Assembly (NCBI RefSeq): GCF_000718095.1
Contig: NZ_JOEI01000002.1
Span: 372,001 to 436,000, forward strand
Direction of reading: 5' to 3'
Length of the DNA stretch: 64,000 nt
Origin: Streptomyces scopuliridis RB72
Lineage (GTDB): Bacteria > Actinomycetota > Actinomycetes > Streptomycetales > Streptomycetaceae
Position numbers and translations under genes: made by a program. Positions 25,133-33,843 of the stretch are shown piece after piece. A model generated the notes under the pieces. It had not been told where the DNA came from. It searched no databases and saw nothing but the letters and a program-made list of their open reading frames with translations. Every line of letters starts with the position of its first letter. Within the stretch, counting starts at the first letter, position 1.

Positions 25133-26218
25133 TCAGGACGCCTTGATCTTCGTCCAGCCCTGCTGGAAGTACTGCATGGCGGTGCCGGGGTCGAGCAGGA
25201 AGTCCGACTTCGCTATGGCCGAGTCCGGGGCGTAGATGGCCGGGTTCTCCAGGGCCGCGGTGTCCTTGATGTGCTTGCGGGCCGCCTGGTTGGTGCTGGC
25301 CGAGGAGCCGTCGTCGGTCGCCAGTGCCGCCACCTCCGGGCGCAGCAGGTAGTTGATGAACGCGTACGCGGAGGTGGTGTTCTTGGCGTTCTTGGTGACG
25401 GCCAGACCGTCGGTCCAGATGGAGCCGCCCTCGGACGGGATCACGTAGTGCACATGCGGGTTGGACTGCACGACCTTCGCCATGGCGGTACCGCTCCACG
25501 CCTCGGCCGCGCACGCCTGGCCGGTGGAGAGCAACTGAGCGTAGTTGGTGGAGTTGTAGCCCGCGAGGATCTTCTTCTGCTTCTGGAGGGCGGCGGTGGC
25601 GGTGGCGATCTCGTCCTTGTCGGTGCTGGTCGCCCGGTAGCCGCTGACCTGGAGTCCGGCGATGTAGGAGGCCAGCATGTTGTCGAGCATGTACAGCTTG
25701 CCCTTGTACTTCGGGTCGAAGAGGGTCTTCCAGCTCGTCGCGGACGGGATACACGTGTCGTTGTACGCGAAGCCGGTGGTGCCCCAGATCCACGGGACGC
25801 TGTACTGGTTGCCCTTGTCGTAGCCGGGGTCGCGGAACTTGGGTGCGAGGTTGGACAGGCCCTTGATCTTCGAGTGGTCGAGCTTCTGGATCAGCTGCTG
25901 GCCGATGAGCTGCTGGACGGTGTACTGGCTGGGCTCGACGAGGTCGTACGCGGAGGCGCCGGAGCTGAGCTTGGCGGTCATCGTCTCGTTGCTGTCGAAG
26001 GTGTCGACGGTGACCTTGATGCCCGTCTCCTTCTCGAAGCCCTTGACCACGGTGTCCGGGATCTCACCGGCCCATGCGTAGATGTTGAGGGTCTTGCCGC
26101 CGCCCGAGGAGGAACCGGCGGCGGTGCCGGCCGAGCCGCCGCAGGCGGTGGCGAGCAGCGCGGTGGCGGTGAGGACGGCGGTCGTCAGGAGGGCTCTGGA
26201 GGCGGTGCTTCTGCGCAT
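25133..26218 (-). CDS. Polyamine-type ABC importer substrate-binding lipoprotein (PotD-like)
   Basis: 361 residues. A lipoprotein signal (MRRSTASRALLTTAVLTATA, then LLATACGG with the lipid-modified Cys) is followed by a Gly/Ser linker. The mature fold begins TLNIYAWAGEIPDTVVKGFE, with DLVEPSQYTVQQLI, WIWGTTGFAYNDT and ALAAEAWSG-like (ACAAEAWSGTAM) segments typical of PotD/PotF. It captures the substrate outside the membrane and hands it to the two permeases. The neighbouring amidase and BKACE genes suggest a nitrogen-containing amide or amino acid derivative rather than a housekeeping polyamine. Confidence 0.9.
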   Translation of the reverse strand: MRRSTASRALLTTAVLTATALLATACGGSAGTAAGSSSGGGKTLNIYAWAGEIPDTVVKGFEKETGIKVTVDTFDSNETMTAKLSSGASAYDLVEPSQYTVQQLIGQQLIQKLDHSKIKGLSNLAPKFRDPGYDKGNQYSVPWIWGTTGFAYNDTCIPSATSWKTLFDPKYKGKLYMLDNMLASYIAGLQVSGYRATSTDKDEIATATAALQKQKKILAGYNSTNYAQLLSTGQACAAEAWSGTAMAKVVQSNPHVHYVIPSEGGSIWTDGLAVTKNAKNTTSAYAFINYLLRPEVAALATDDGSSASTNQAARKHIKDTAALENPAIYAPDSAIAKSDFLLDPGTAMQYFQQGWTKIKAS

Positions 26219-26277
26219 GACGGGCCTTTCGGAGAACGGGCCTGCGGGGTACGGGACTTCGGCGTACGAGGGAGTCC

Positions 26278-26310
26278 GAGGGGTGTGAGAGAGGTGTGAG
26301 AGGGGTGTGA
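26278..26310. repeat. Three tandem 11-bp units in the importer operon
   Basis: gaggggtgtga at 26278-26288, gagaggtgtga at 26289-26299 and gaggggtgtga at 26300-26310, in the spacer between the second permease and the binding-protein gene. The spacer is otherwise empty. It could tune translation or mRNA processing of the highly needed binding protein, or be neutral. Confidence 0.7.
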
Positions 26311-26323
26311 GGGCTACGGGCGG

Positions 26324-27127
26324 TCACTGCGGCGTACGGTCGCCGCCGAGGAGCACACGGCGCATCTGGCGGAGTCCGACGCCCAGGATGATCAGGAAGG
26401 TGAACAGGACGAGCAGGGTGCCCAGCGCGTTGATCTCGGGTGTGAGACCGACCTTGAGCAGGGAGTAGACGCGCAGCGGCAGTGTGGTGGTGCCGACACC
26501 GTTGGTGAAGGTCGACATCACGATGTTGCCGAAGGAGATGGTGAAGCAGAGCAGCCAGGCGGCCAGCAGGGCCTGCCGCAGCAGTGGCAGTGTCACCCTG
26601 CGGAATGCCTGCCAGGTGTTGCAGCCGAGATCGGTCGCGGCCTCCTCCAGTGCGGGGTCGAGGGCGCCGTGCGCGCCGAGGATGATCAGCGCCGCGTACG
26701 GGAGGGTCACCACGAGATGGCCCAGCACCAGCGTGGTCAGGCCCAGGCCGGCGTGCAGGCTGCCGAAGACCGACAGCAGCGCGACCCCCAGCACGATCTC
26801 GGGGATGACCAGCGGCAGGAAGAGCCCGCCGGAGAACACCGCCCGCCACCGGGGACGCAGCCGGGCCATCCCCATGGCGGCCAGCAGTCCGCAGCCGGTG
26901 GCCAGCGTCGCCGACAGCAGGGCCACCTCGGCGCTGACCCGGAGGGCGTCCAGCAGTTCGGTGTCCCGCGCCAGCTCCCCGTACCAACGCGTGGTGAAGC
27001 CGGCCCACTTGTAGGTGATGTCGGAGTCGTTGAAGGACAGGACGACGACGACCACGATCGGCACGTACAGGAAGGCGATGACGCCCCGCGCCAGCCAGGC
27101 GGTGACGGTGTCGAGAGCGGACTTCAT
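26324..27127 (-). CDS. Polyamine-type ABC importer permease (PotC-like)
   Basis: 267 residues, six membrane helices, first near GVIAFLYVPIVVVVVLSFND. The EAA loop contacting the ATPase is visible as LEEAATDLGCNTWQAFRRVT then LPLLRQALLAA. It starts in an ATGA overlap with the PotB-like permease. The pair forms the membrane channel of the importer. Confidence 0.9.
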   Translation of the reverse strand: MKSALDTVTAWLARGVIAFLYVPIVVVVVLSFNDSDITYKWAGFTTRWYGELARDTELLDALRVSAEVALLSATLATGCGLLAAMGMARLRPRWRAVFSGGLFLPLVIPEIVLGVALLSVFGSLHAGLGLTTLVLGHLVVTLPYAALIILGAHGALDPALEEAATDLGCNTWQAFRRVTLPLLRQALLAAWLLCFTISFGNIVMSTFTNGVGTTTLPLRVYSLLKVGLTPEINALGTLLVLFTFLIILGVGLRQMRRVLLGGDRTPQ

Positions 27128-28002
27128 GCCGTCTTCCTCCTCAGGCGCCTGGCGGCCGTACCGAACACCGCGAGGGAGACCAGCATCAGGACCAGCAGGA
27201 CGACGGAGGCGGCGGCGCCCATCGGCTGGTTACGGAACTCGGTGTAGAGCGTCACGATCAAATTGCCGACCAGCTGGTTCTTGCCACCGCCGAGCAGCAC
27301 CGGAATGACGAAGACACCGAGCGTCGGGATGAACGTCAGCAGCGCGGCGGCCAGCAGCCCCGGCCTGGCGATGGGCAGCAGCACCTTGGTGTGCACCCGC
27401 CACCAGCCGCAGCCGAGATCCCTGGCGGCCTCGCCGAGCGCCGGATCGACCCCGCGCAGCGACGCGTAGACCGGGAAGACCGCCGTCGGCAGGAAGGCGT
27501 AGACGAGGCCCACGAACGAGGCTCCCTGGCTGGGGATCCACTGGGCGGGCCCGTGGGTGAGCCCGACCGCGTCCGTGAGGCTGTTCACCGGGCCGCCGGG
27601 GCTCAGCAGATTGATCCAGGCGAAGGTGCGTACCAGGAAATCGGTCCAGAACGGCACGATGATCAGCAGAAGCAGCAGCATCTGGCGCTGAGGCGCTCTG
27701 CTGACCAGGTAGTACGCGACCACATAGCCGAGCAGCAGACAGACCGCCGCGTTGAGGGCCGCCATGCCGAGGCTGTAGCCGAAGACCTTCAGATAGACCG
27801 GGTCGAACAGGCTCCGGTAGTTCGCGAGGGTGAAGCCGCCCTTGGTCCCGCCGTAGAGGTCCGGCGTCGCGAAGCTGTCCCGGACCACCAGGAGCAGCGG
27901 TACGAGTACCAGGCCGGCCACGGTCAGTCCGGCGGGTGCCAGCAGGGCCGCGGTGAGGAATCCTCGGCGGGCCCCCGCGCCGGCGGGGGGTGGTGCGGTC
28001 AT
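27124..28002 (-). CDS. Polyamine-type ABC importer permease (PotB-like), first gene of the operon
   Basis: 292 residues from the ATG at 28002, which follows CGGGAGGCC. Six membrane helices begin near FLTAALLAPAGLTVAGLVLV. The EAA loop reads LGEAARDLGCGWWRVHTKVL, and FWTDFLVRTFAWINLLSPGG is typical of PotB. Downstream genes follow without terminators: PotC-, PotD-, PotA-like, amidase, RraA-like and BKACE. It is divergent from an Lrp/AsnC regulator, which probably controls the operon. Confidence 0.9.
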   Translation of the reverse strand: MTAPPPAGAGARRGFLTAALLAPAGLTVAGLVLVPLLLVVRDSFATPDLYGGTKGGFTLANYRSLFDPVYLKVFGYSLGMAALNAAVCLLLGYVVAYYLVSRAPQRQMLLLLLIIVPFWTDFLVRTFAWINLLSPGGPVNSLTDAVGLTHGPAQWIPSQGASFVGLVYAFLPTAVFPVYASLRGVDPALGEAARDLGCGWWRVHTKVLLPIARPGLLAAALLTFIPTLGVFVIPVLLGGGKNQLVGNLIVTLYTEFRNQPMGAAASVVLLVLMLVSLAVFGTAARRLRRKTA

Positions 28003-28266
28003 GCGCTGGCCTCCCGGACGTACTCGGCTTGTCCGGGTGTCAGGTGCCCGGGTGGGGAACAGCCTCGGGCCGGGGGCACCGCTCTGAACAGGTGGGACGA
28101 CATCGGATCGAGTGGAAACCGGTGGTTGATTCCGCGAATATCGCAGCCGGCCGGCCGTGGTGATCCGTGGTGACGGAACGGACATCCCCGCGCAACGTGA
28201 GCGGGGAGATGATGGGGGAACGGGGCGCGCCCCCGTACCCGCCCGGAGGACAGGAGCCGAGTTCTG
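28003..28266. promoter_or_regulatory. Divergent control region of the importer operon and first Lrp/AsnC gene
   Basis: 264 bp with no gene. It contains an AT-richer core (about 28125-28145, ggttgattccgcgaatatcg) and a small hairpin ccccgc-gcaacgtga-gcgggg at 28186-28206. An Lrp-type octamer could bind here and act on both promoters. No sharply defined operator could be picked by eye. Confidence 0.45.
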
Positions 28267-28752
28267 ATGATCGACGACTTGGACCGGCAGATCATCGACC
28301 AGCTACGGGTCGACGGGCGCCGGTCCTTCGGTGAGATCGGCCGTTCGATCGGCCTGTCCGAGGCGTCCGTACGGGCCCGTTTCGGGCGGTTGCAGCGCCA
28401 GGGAGTGGTGCAGGTCGTCGGGATGACGGACTCGGTGAAGCTCGGCGAGATGGAGGTGCACCTCGCCGTCCGGGTGCACCACATGCCCGTCGCGCTGGTC
28501 GCCCGTGAGCTGTCCCGGATGCCGGAGGTGCGCTATGTCGCCTCCTGCGTCGGCCCGTACGACCTGATCGCGGACGTACGCTGCCGGGACCTCGGGCATC
28601 TCGCCGAGCTCCTCACCGAGCGGGTACGGCGCGTCAACGGCGTCGCCCACGCCGAGGCGCTGACCGTGCTGGAGGTCATCAAGGACAGCTATCTGTGGGC
28701 GGGTTTCCGTGAGCTGCCCGCGGCGCCGGGAGAGCGGATCATTCCGCCGTGA
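28267..28752 (+). CDS. Lrp/AsnC family regulator, divergent from importer operon
   Basis: 161 residues. N-terminal HTH: IDDLDRQIIDQLRVDGRRSF, then GEIGRSIGLSEASVRARFGR. The C-terminal RAM ligand domain runs from about residue 65 (VHLAVRVHHMPVALVARELS, VRYVASCVGPYDLIADVRC). Lrp/AsnC proteins form dimers to octamers and respond to amino acids or their derivatives. Its divergent position suggests it controls the importer-amidase-BKACE operon. Its last 14 bp overlap the last 14 bp of the second, convergent Lrp/AsnC gene. Confidence 0.9.
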   Translation: MIDDLDRQIIDQLRVDGRRSFGEIGRSIGLSEASVRARFGRLQRQGVVQVVGMTDSVKLGEMEVHLAVRVHHMPVALVARELSRMPEVRYVASCVGPYDLIADVRCRDLGHLAELLTERVRRVNGVAHAEALTVLEVIKDSYLWAGFRELPAAPGERIIPP

Positions 28753-29209
28753 CGCCCTGCCCCACCGCGCTGGCGAGTCCGCTCCACGAGTAGTCCTTGA
28801 AGAGTTCGAGCAGCAGCAGGACCTGCACCTCGGAGACGCCGGGCAGCATACGGATGTCGTCCAGCAGCTGCACGAGCTGCGCCTGGTCCCGGCAGGTCCC
28901 CTCCAGGAAGATGTCCTGGCTGCCCGCGCACAGCGCGACATGGTTGATCATCGGCAGATCCGCCAGGCTCTTCGCCACGGCGCGGGGCGTCAGATCGCGC
29001 ACCCTGATCATCAGCCGTACGGACTGATGGCCGAGGGTCAGCGGATTGCACAGCGCCACGATCCGCAGCGCCCCGCTCTCCTGGAGCCGGGTGACGCGCT
29101 GGCGCACCGTGGCCTCCGAGGTGCCCAGCTCCCGGGCGACCGCGGTGTAGGGCGTACGGCCGTTCCGCGTGAGGATCCGCATGATCCCGCGGTCGAGGTC
29201 ATCGATCAC
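28739..29209 (-). CDS. Second Lrp/AsnC family regulator, convergent with the first
   Basis: 156 residues from a GTG at 29209 after GGGAGGT. HTH: IDDLDRGIMRILTRNGRTPY and VARELGTSEATVRQRVTRLQ. The RAM domain includes VRLMIRVRDLTPRAVAKSLA and MINHVALCAGSQDIFLEGTC. It is a paralogue of the gene at 28267 with similar layout but clearly different sequence. The stop codons overlap tail to tail. It is divergent from the rhamnogalacturonan lyase gene, but a regulatory link to pectin use is unproven. Confidence 0.9.
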   Translation of the reverse strand: MIDDLDRGIMRILTRNGRTPYTAVARELGTSEATVRQRVTRLQESGALRIVALCNPLTLGHQSVRLMIRVRDLTPRAVAKSLADLPMINHVALCAGSQDIFLEGTCRDQAQLVQLLDDIRMLPGVSEVQVLLLLELFKDYSWSGLASAVGQGVTAE

Positions 29210-29378
29210 CTCGGCACCTCCCGGCCGCCTATACCCACCCGTAACCCTTATTTCAGGGTACCGGCGCGGGTACGCGGATCTCCCGGCGGGGAGCCGGAGC
29301 CGGGGGCGGCAACCTTTTGTGCGCGGGCGGCGACCAGGGGACACAGGGACAGACACCCCCCACCCCTCTGGAGGACTC

Positions 29379-31298
29379 GTGCGGTTCAGAGCCGGCACGT
29401 ACGCAGCACGTTCGGGATCCCCGCCACGGCCATTACGCCCCCGGGGCCCCTTCCGCGGAGGGATGCCGCTGAGCGTGCTCGCGGTGTCCGGCGCGGTCCT
29501 CGCCGGGCTGATGACGGCGCCGACGCCGAGCGTGGCACAGCCCGGTGAGCGGGCGGTGGCGGCCGCGGCGCGGCTGGAGCGGCTCGACCGCGGCCTGGTC
29601 AGTGTGCACACGGGCAATGACAACCTGGTCAGCTGGCGCTGGCTGGCGACCGACGCGGACAACGTGTCCTTCAACCTCTACCGGGGTTCCGTCAAGGTCA
29701 ACACCGAGCCGATCACCACCACGAACTATCTGCACAAGGACGCCCCCAACTCCGCGGACTACACGGTGCGCGCGCTCGTGAACGGCGCGGAGCAGCCCGC
29801 CTCGCCCAGCGCGGTCCAGTTCCGCTCCGGCTATCTCGACGTACCGATCTCCGTCCCGGCGGCGGGAGCGGACTACACGTACGAGGCCAACGACGCCTCG
29901 GTCGGCGATCTCGACGGGGACGGCGACCTCGATCTCGTCCTGAAGTGGCAGCCCACCAACGCCAAGGACAACTCCCAGTCCGGGGTCACCGGCAATACGA
30001 TCCTGGACGGCTACACGCTCCAGGGCCAGCGGCTGTGGCGGATCGATCTGGGCCGCAACATCCGCTCCGGCGCGCACTACACGCAGTTCCAGGTCTTCGA
30101 CTACGACGGCGACGGCCGGGCCGAGGTCGCCATGAAGACCGCCGACGGCACCGTCGACGGCACGGGAAAGGCGATCGGCGACGCCTCCGCCGACTACCGT
30201 AATTCCAGCGGGTATGTGCTCGAAGGGCCCGAGTTCCTGACGGTGTTCGACGGGCGGACGGGCGCCGCGCGGAGCACGGTCGACTACGTCCCGCCACGCG
30301 GCTCCGTCGCCTCCTGGGGCGATTCGTACGGCAACCGCGTGGACCGCTTCCTGGCCGGGACCGCCTATCTGGACGGAACCAATCCGTCCCTGATCATGGC
30401 GCGGGGCTACTACACCCGTACGGTGATCTCCGCCTGGGACTTCAACGGCGGTCAGCTCACCCGCCGATGGACGTTCGACACCAACAGCTCCACCAACAGC
30501 GGCAAGGGCTACGACGGTCAGGGCAACCACGCCCTCACGGTCGGCGATGTGGACGGCGACGGCAGGGACGAGATCGTGTACGGCTCGATGGCCGTGGACG
30601 ACAACGGCTCCGGTCTGTGGACGACGCGCAACGGCCACGGCGACGCGGCCCACCTCGGCGATCTCGACCCGTCCCGCCCGGGCCTTGAGTACTTCAAGGT
30701 GGACGAGGACGCGTCGAAGCCCTCGTCGTACTTCGCCGACGCCAGGACCGGCCAGGTGCTGTGGCAGACCGCGCCGGGCGGTGACAACGGCCGCGGGGTG
30801 GCCGGGGACATCTGGGCGGGCAACGACGGCGCGGAGATGTGGTCGGCGGCCGACGGTTCGATCCGTGACGAGGCCGGCGCCACCAAGGGCCGTAAGCCGT
30901 CCTCGGCCAACTTCCTGTCGTGGTGGGACGGCGATCCGGTGCGCGAACTGCTCGACGGCACCCACATCGACAAGTACGGCCCGTCGTCCGACACCCGGCT
31001 GCTGACCGGTTCGGGGGTGCACTCCAACAACGGCACCAAGGCCACCCCGTCGCTCTCCGGCGACATCCTCGGCGACTGGCGCGAGGAGGTCATCTGGCCC
31101 ACCACCGACAACACGGCGCTGCGCATCTACTCCACACCGCATCCGACCGACCGGAAGATCACCACACTGCTGCACGACCGGATGTACCGGACGGCGCTGG
31201 CCTGGCAGAACACCGCCTACAACCAGCCGCCACACCCCAGTTTCTTCATCGGCGACAAGATGCCCACGCCTCCCAGACCGGCCATCAGCACGCCGTGA
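29379..31298 (+). CDS. Secreted rhamnogalacturonan lyase, family PL11
   Basis: 639 residues from a GTG at 29379 with GGAGG 4 bp before it. A long basic N-terminus is followed by a signal-type hydrophobic segment (LSVLAVSGAVLAGLMTAPTP). The mature protein starts around ARLERLDRGLVSVHTGNDNL. A fibronectin-like N-domain and an eight-bladed propeller with repeated calcium sites follow (VGDLDGDGDLDLVLKWQPTN, FDYDGDGRAEVAMKTADGT, VGDVDGDGRDEIVYGSMAVD, GDILGDWREEVIWPT). These are hallmarks of YesW-type endo-lyases that cut rhamnogalacturonan I. No carbohydrate-binding module is attached. The PL3 pectate lyase gene follows, so the two jointly attack pectin. Confidence 0.9.
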   Translation: MRFRAGTYAARSGSPPRPLRPRGPFRGGMPLSVLAVSGAVLAGLMTAPTPSVAQPGERAVAAAARLERLDRGLVSVHTGNDNLVSWRWLATDADNVSFNLYRGSVKVNTEPITTTNYLHKDAPNSADYTVRALVNGAEQPASPSAVQFRSGYLDVPISVPAAGADYTYEANDASVGDLDGDGDLDLVLKWQPTNAKDNSQSGVTGNTILDGYTLQGQRLWRIDLGRNIRSGAHYTQFQVFDYDGDGRAEVAMKTADGTVDGTGKAIGDASADYRNSSGYVLEGPEFLTVFDGRTGAARSTVDYVPPRGSVASWGDSYGNRVDRFLAGTAYLDGTNPSLIMARGYYTRTVISAWDFNGGQLTRRWTFDTNSSTNSGKGYDGQGNHALTVGDVDGDGRDEIVYGSMAVDDNGSGLWTTRNGHGDAAHLGDLDPSRPGLEYFKVDEDASKPSSYFADARTGQVLWQTAPGGDNGRGVAGDIWAGNDGAEMWSAADGSIRDEAGATKGRKPSSANFLSWWDGDPVRELLDGTHIDKYGPSSDTRLLTGSGVHSNNGTKATPSLSGDILGDWREEVIWPTTDNTALRIYSTPHPTDRKITTLLHDRMYRTALAWQNTAYNQPPHPSFFIGDKMPTPPRPAISTP

Positions 31299-31357
31299 AT
31301 CGACAACCCGTGAATCCGCGGTCCACACCGTTCACTCGACCAAAGGAGCGCCCCACC

Positions 31358-32167
31358 ATGACACAACAGCACGGCACGCGACTGAGCACCGGGAAACGGC
31401 GGGTGATCGCCGGCGGCCTCGGCGCCGCCGCCCTCATGCTCACCACACTCACCTCCGGACTCACCCTGCCCACCGCCGCGGCCGCCACCTGGCCGTCGGC
31501 CAACGGCAGCGAGGCGGTCGGCGCTACGAAGCCCATCAGTGGTTCCGTGGACGGCGGTATGAAGCGCTACTACGGCACCGGTGACCTGGGCAGCGGCGGC
31601 CAGAACGAGGACCAGGACCCGATCTTCAAGCTCGCCGACGGTGCGACGCTGAAGAACGTCATCATCGGCGCCCCCGCCGCCGACGGTATCCACTGCTCCG
31701 GCAGCTGCACACTTCAGAACGTGTGGTGGGAGGATGTCGGCGAGGACGCGGCCACCTTCCGCGGCACCGGCAAGACGTTCACGGTCAACGGCGGCGGCGC
31801 CCGCAAGGCCGCGGACAAGATCTTCCAGTTCAACGGCGGCGGCACGCTGAACATCTCCAACTTCGCCGGCCAGGACTTCAAGACCTTCGTCCGCTCCTGC
31901 GGCAACTGCTCAAGTCAGTACAAGCGCACGATCAATGTGACCAACACCGAGATCACCGCCCCCGGTGGTGTCATCGGCGGCATCAACACCAACTACGGCG
32001 ACTCACTGACCCTGCGCGGCATCACCATCGTCGGGGACAGCAGCAAGAAGATCGTGCCGTGCCAGAAGTACATCGGGAACAACACCGGCGCCGAGCCGAC
32101 CAAGAACGGCTCCGACGCGGACGGCACGTACTGCAAGTACAGCGCCTCCGACCTCACCTACAGGTGA
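31358..32167 (+). CDS. Secreted pectate lyase, family PL3
   Basis: 269 residues; the ATG at 31358 follows AAAGGAG. The signal peptide has a basic start (LSTGKRRVIAGG), a hydrophobic core and an Ala-rich cut region (PTAAAATWPS). The short parallel beta-helix typical of PL3 follows: GIHCSGSCTLQNVWWEDVGE, DAATFRGTGKTFTVNGGGAR, FAGQDFKTFVRSCGNC, paired Cys and a catalytic basic region (QYKRTINVT). It cleaves de-esterified polygalacturonate by calcium-dependent beta-elimination. It probably forms an operon with the PL11 gene 59 bp upstream. Confidence 0.88.
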   Translation: MTQQHGTRLSTGKRRVIAGGLGAAALMLTTLTSGLTLPTAAAATWPSANGSEAVGATKPISGSVDGGMKRYYGTGDLGSGGQNEDQDPIFKLADGATLKNVIIGAPAADGIHCSGSCTLQNVWWEDVGEDAATFRGTGKTFTVNGGGARKAADKIFQFNGGGTLNISNFAGQDFKTFVRSCGNCSSQYKRTINVTNTEITAPGGVIGGINTNYGDSLTLRGITIVGDSSKKIVPCQKYIGNNTGAEPTKNGSDADGTYCKYSASDLTYR

Positions 32168-32172
32168 GCCGA

Positions 32173-32229
32173 GCGCGCGCCGTGCCCTCCTCCGCCGGTC
32201 ATCGGCGGTACGACGGGCGCGGCGCGCGC
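32173..32229. terminator. Two-tier hairpin after the pectate lyase gene
   Basis: An outer 15-bp stem with one mismatch (32173-32187 with 32215-32229) encloses an inner perfect ccgccg/cggcgg stem. It begins 5 bp after the pectate lyase stop. Confidence 0.65.
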
Positions 32230-32277
32230 CTCTTCCGGCCGTGGCGCGGTCCGGGCGGGCGACCCATGGCACCGTAT

Positions 32278-32292
32278 TGGCAATGATTGTCA
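32278..32292. promoter_or_regulatory. Zur-like 7-1-7 palindrome before the Opp/Dpp-type importer
   Basis: The 15 bases tggcaatgattgtca form a 7-1-7 inverted repeat with one mismatch pair. The spacing and AATGATT core match the actinobacterial Zur box (TGaaAATgATTttCA). It lies 49 bp before the GTG of the binding-protein gene, in the expected promoter zone. A tagctt element follows at about 32298, so a bound repressor would cover the promoter. This implies, but does not prove, zinc control of the importer. Confidence 0.5.
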
Positions 32293-32340
32293 TGTGCTAG
32301 CTTCTCACTCCCAGCTACCGCTCCGCCCGGAAGAGAACCC

Positions 32341-33843
32341 GTGCACCTCCGCATACCCCTGCCCGCCGCAGGTCTCGTCACCGTCTCCGCACTGCTCCTG
32401 ACCGGCTGCTTCGCCCCCTCCGAGGACTCCGCGAAGCCGGGATCCGGCGACGACCGCCGTATCCGGCTCGCGATGATGCAGCCGCCGCGCTCCGGGCTCT
32501 CCCCGCTCAGCGACGACGCGTTCAAGCTCTCGCGCTGGAGCACCGCGGAGACCCTCGTCACCCTCGACCCGCTGGGCGACGCGCGTCCGGGGCTCGCCAC
32601 CCGGTGGACGCGGACCTCCGACCGGACCTGGGAGTTCACCGTCCGGGAGGGCGTGACCTTCCACGACGGCAGCGAGCTCACCGCGGAGGTCGCCGCACAC
32701 TCCCTGAGCCGGGCCGCCACGGCCTCGCCCAAGCCGAGGATCCTCGACGGTGTCGAGCTGACGGCCGAGGCCAGGGGCGGCAAGGTCGTCGTCACCACGG
32801 ACGAGACCGATCCGCTGGTCCCCCAGCGGCTCTCCTCCCCGCAGTTGTCGATCCTCGCGAAGAGCGCGTACGGGAAGGACGGCCGGATCGATCCGGTCGG
32901 CGCCGGCAGCGGCCCGTACGCACTGGTGAAGGTGAACGGCACCACGACCGCCGCCCTCGACCGCTACGACGGCTACTGGGGGAAGAAGGCGCGCGCGGCC
33001 GGAATCGATGTCTCCTTCGTACCGGACGGCGCGGCGCGCGCCGCCGCGATCCGGAGCGGCGAGGCGGACATCGCCGAGTCCGTGCCCGTCTCGCAGGCGT
33101 CGCTGCTCGCCCCGGAGACGGTCACGGAAGTACCGATGCCGCGCACCAACACGCTGTATCTCAACACCGCTTCGGGGCCCTTCGAGGACGCGGGACTGCG
33201 GGCCGCCGCACGCGCGGCGATCAAGCCCGCGGAACTGGTCAAGGGTGTGTACGAGGGACGTGCCGACCGCGCGGGAGGGCTGCTGGGGCCCGCGCTGCCC
33301 TGGGCCGCCGAGGGGCGCCGGGAACTGACCGGCCGCACGAAGGCCGCGGACCCCGGCGGGACCACGATCACCCTCGCCACCTTCTCCGACCGGGCCGAAC
33401 TGCCCGAGGTCGCCTCCGTGCTGCAACAGCAGCTCCAGCAGGCCGGGTTCAAGGTGAAGCAGGTGGTGCGCGAGTACGCGCACATCGAGGAGGACGCGCT
33501 CGCGGGGAAGTTCGACGCGTTCATCCTGTCCCGCGCCACCGTGCTCGACTCCGGTGACCCGGTGGCGTATCTGCGCAGCGACTTCACCTGCGACGGCTCC
33601 TTCAACCTCGCGCGGCTCTGCGACAAGAGCGTCGACGAGGCCGTGCGGAAGGCGTCCGCCACGCCCGCCGGGGACGCGCGGCGCGCGGCGGTGCTGGCCG
33701 CCGAGGCCGCCGTACTCCGCACCGACGCGGCGATCCCGATGCTGCACGAACGCGTCATCCAGGGCGACGCGACCTCGCTGACCGGCTCGGCGAAGGACCC
33801 GCGCGAGCGGCTCCTCGTCACCTCGGACACCCGCTTCAAGTGA
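32341..33843 (+). CDS. Opp/Dpp/Nik-type substrate-binding lipoprotein (SBP family 5)
   Basis: 500 residues from a GTG at 32341 after CCGGAAGAG. A lipoprotein signal ends in SALLLTGCFAPS with the modified Cys at about 22. The SBP_bac_5 fold follows: LSRWSTAETLVTLDPLGDAR, TWEFTVREGVTFHDGSELTA, GSGPYALVKVNGTTTAALDR, YDGYWGKKARAAGIDVSFVP and RTNTLYLNTASGPFEDAGLR. The family binds peptides, nickel or metal-chelate complexes. The Zur-like site upstream makes a metallophore or zinc-linked ligand worth considering. Its stop overlaps the fused permease gene by GTGA. Confidence 0.88.
   Translation: MHLRIPLPAAGLVTVSALLLTGCFAPSEDSAKPGSGDDRRIRLAMMQPPRSGLSPLSDDAFKLSRWSTAETLVTLDPLGDARPGLATRWTRTSDRTWEFTVREGVTFHDGSELTAEVAAHSLSRAATASPKPRILDGVELTAEARGGKVVVTTDETDPLVPQRLSSPQLSILAKSAYGKDGRIDPVGAGSGPYALVKVNGTTTAALDRYDGYWGKKARAAGIDVSFVPDGAARAAAIRSGEADIAESVPVSQASLLAPETVTEVPMPRTNTLYLNTASGPFEDAGLRAAARAAIKPAELVKGVYEGRADRAGGLLGPALPWAAEGRRELTGRTKAADPGGTTITLATFSDRAELPEVASVLQQQLQQAGFKVKQVVREYAHIEEDALAGKFDAFILSRATVLDSGDPVAYLRSDFTCDGSFNLARLCDKSVDEAVRKASATPAGDARRAAVLAAEAAVLRTDAAIPMLHERVIQGDATSLTGSAKDPRERLLVTSDTRFK

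Noticed and set aside
32278..32292. Reading the palindrome as an iron (DmdR/IdeR) box
   Set aside because: Iron boxes of actinobacteria have the TTAGGTTAGSCTAACCTAA pattern; the 7-1-7 AATGATT form fits Zur better.
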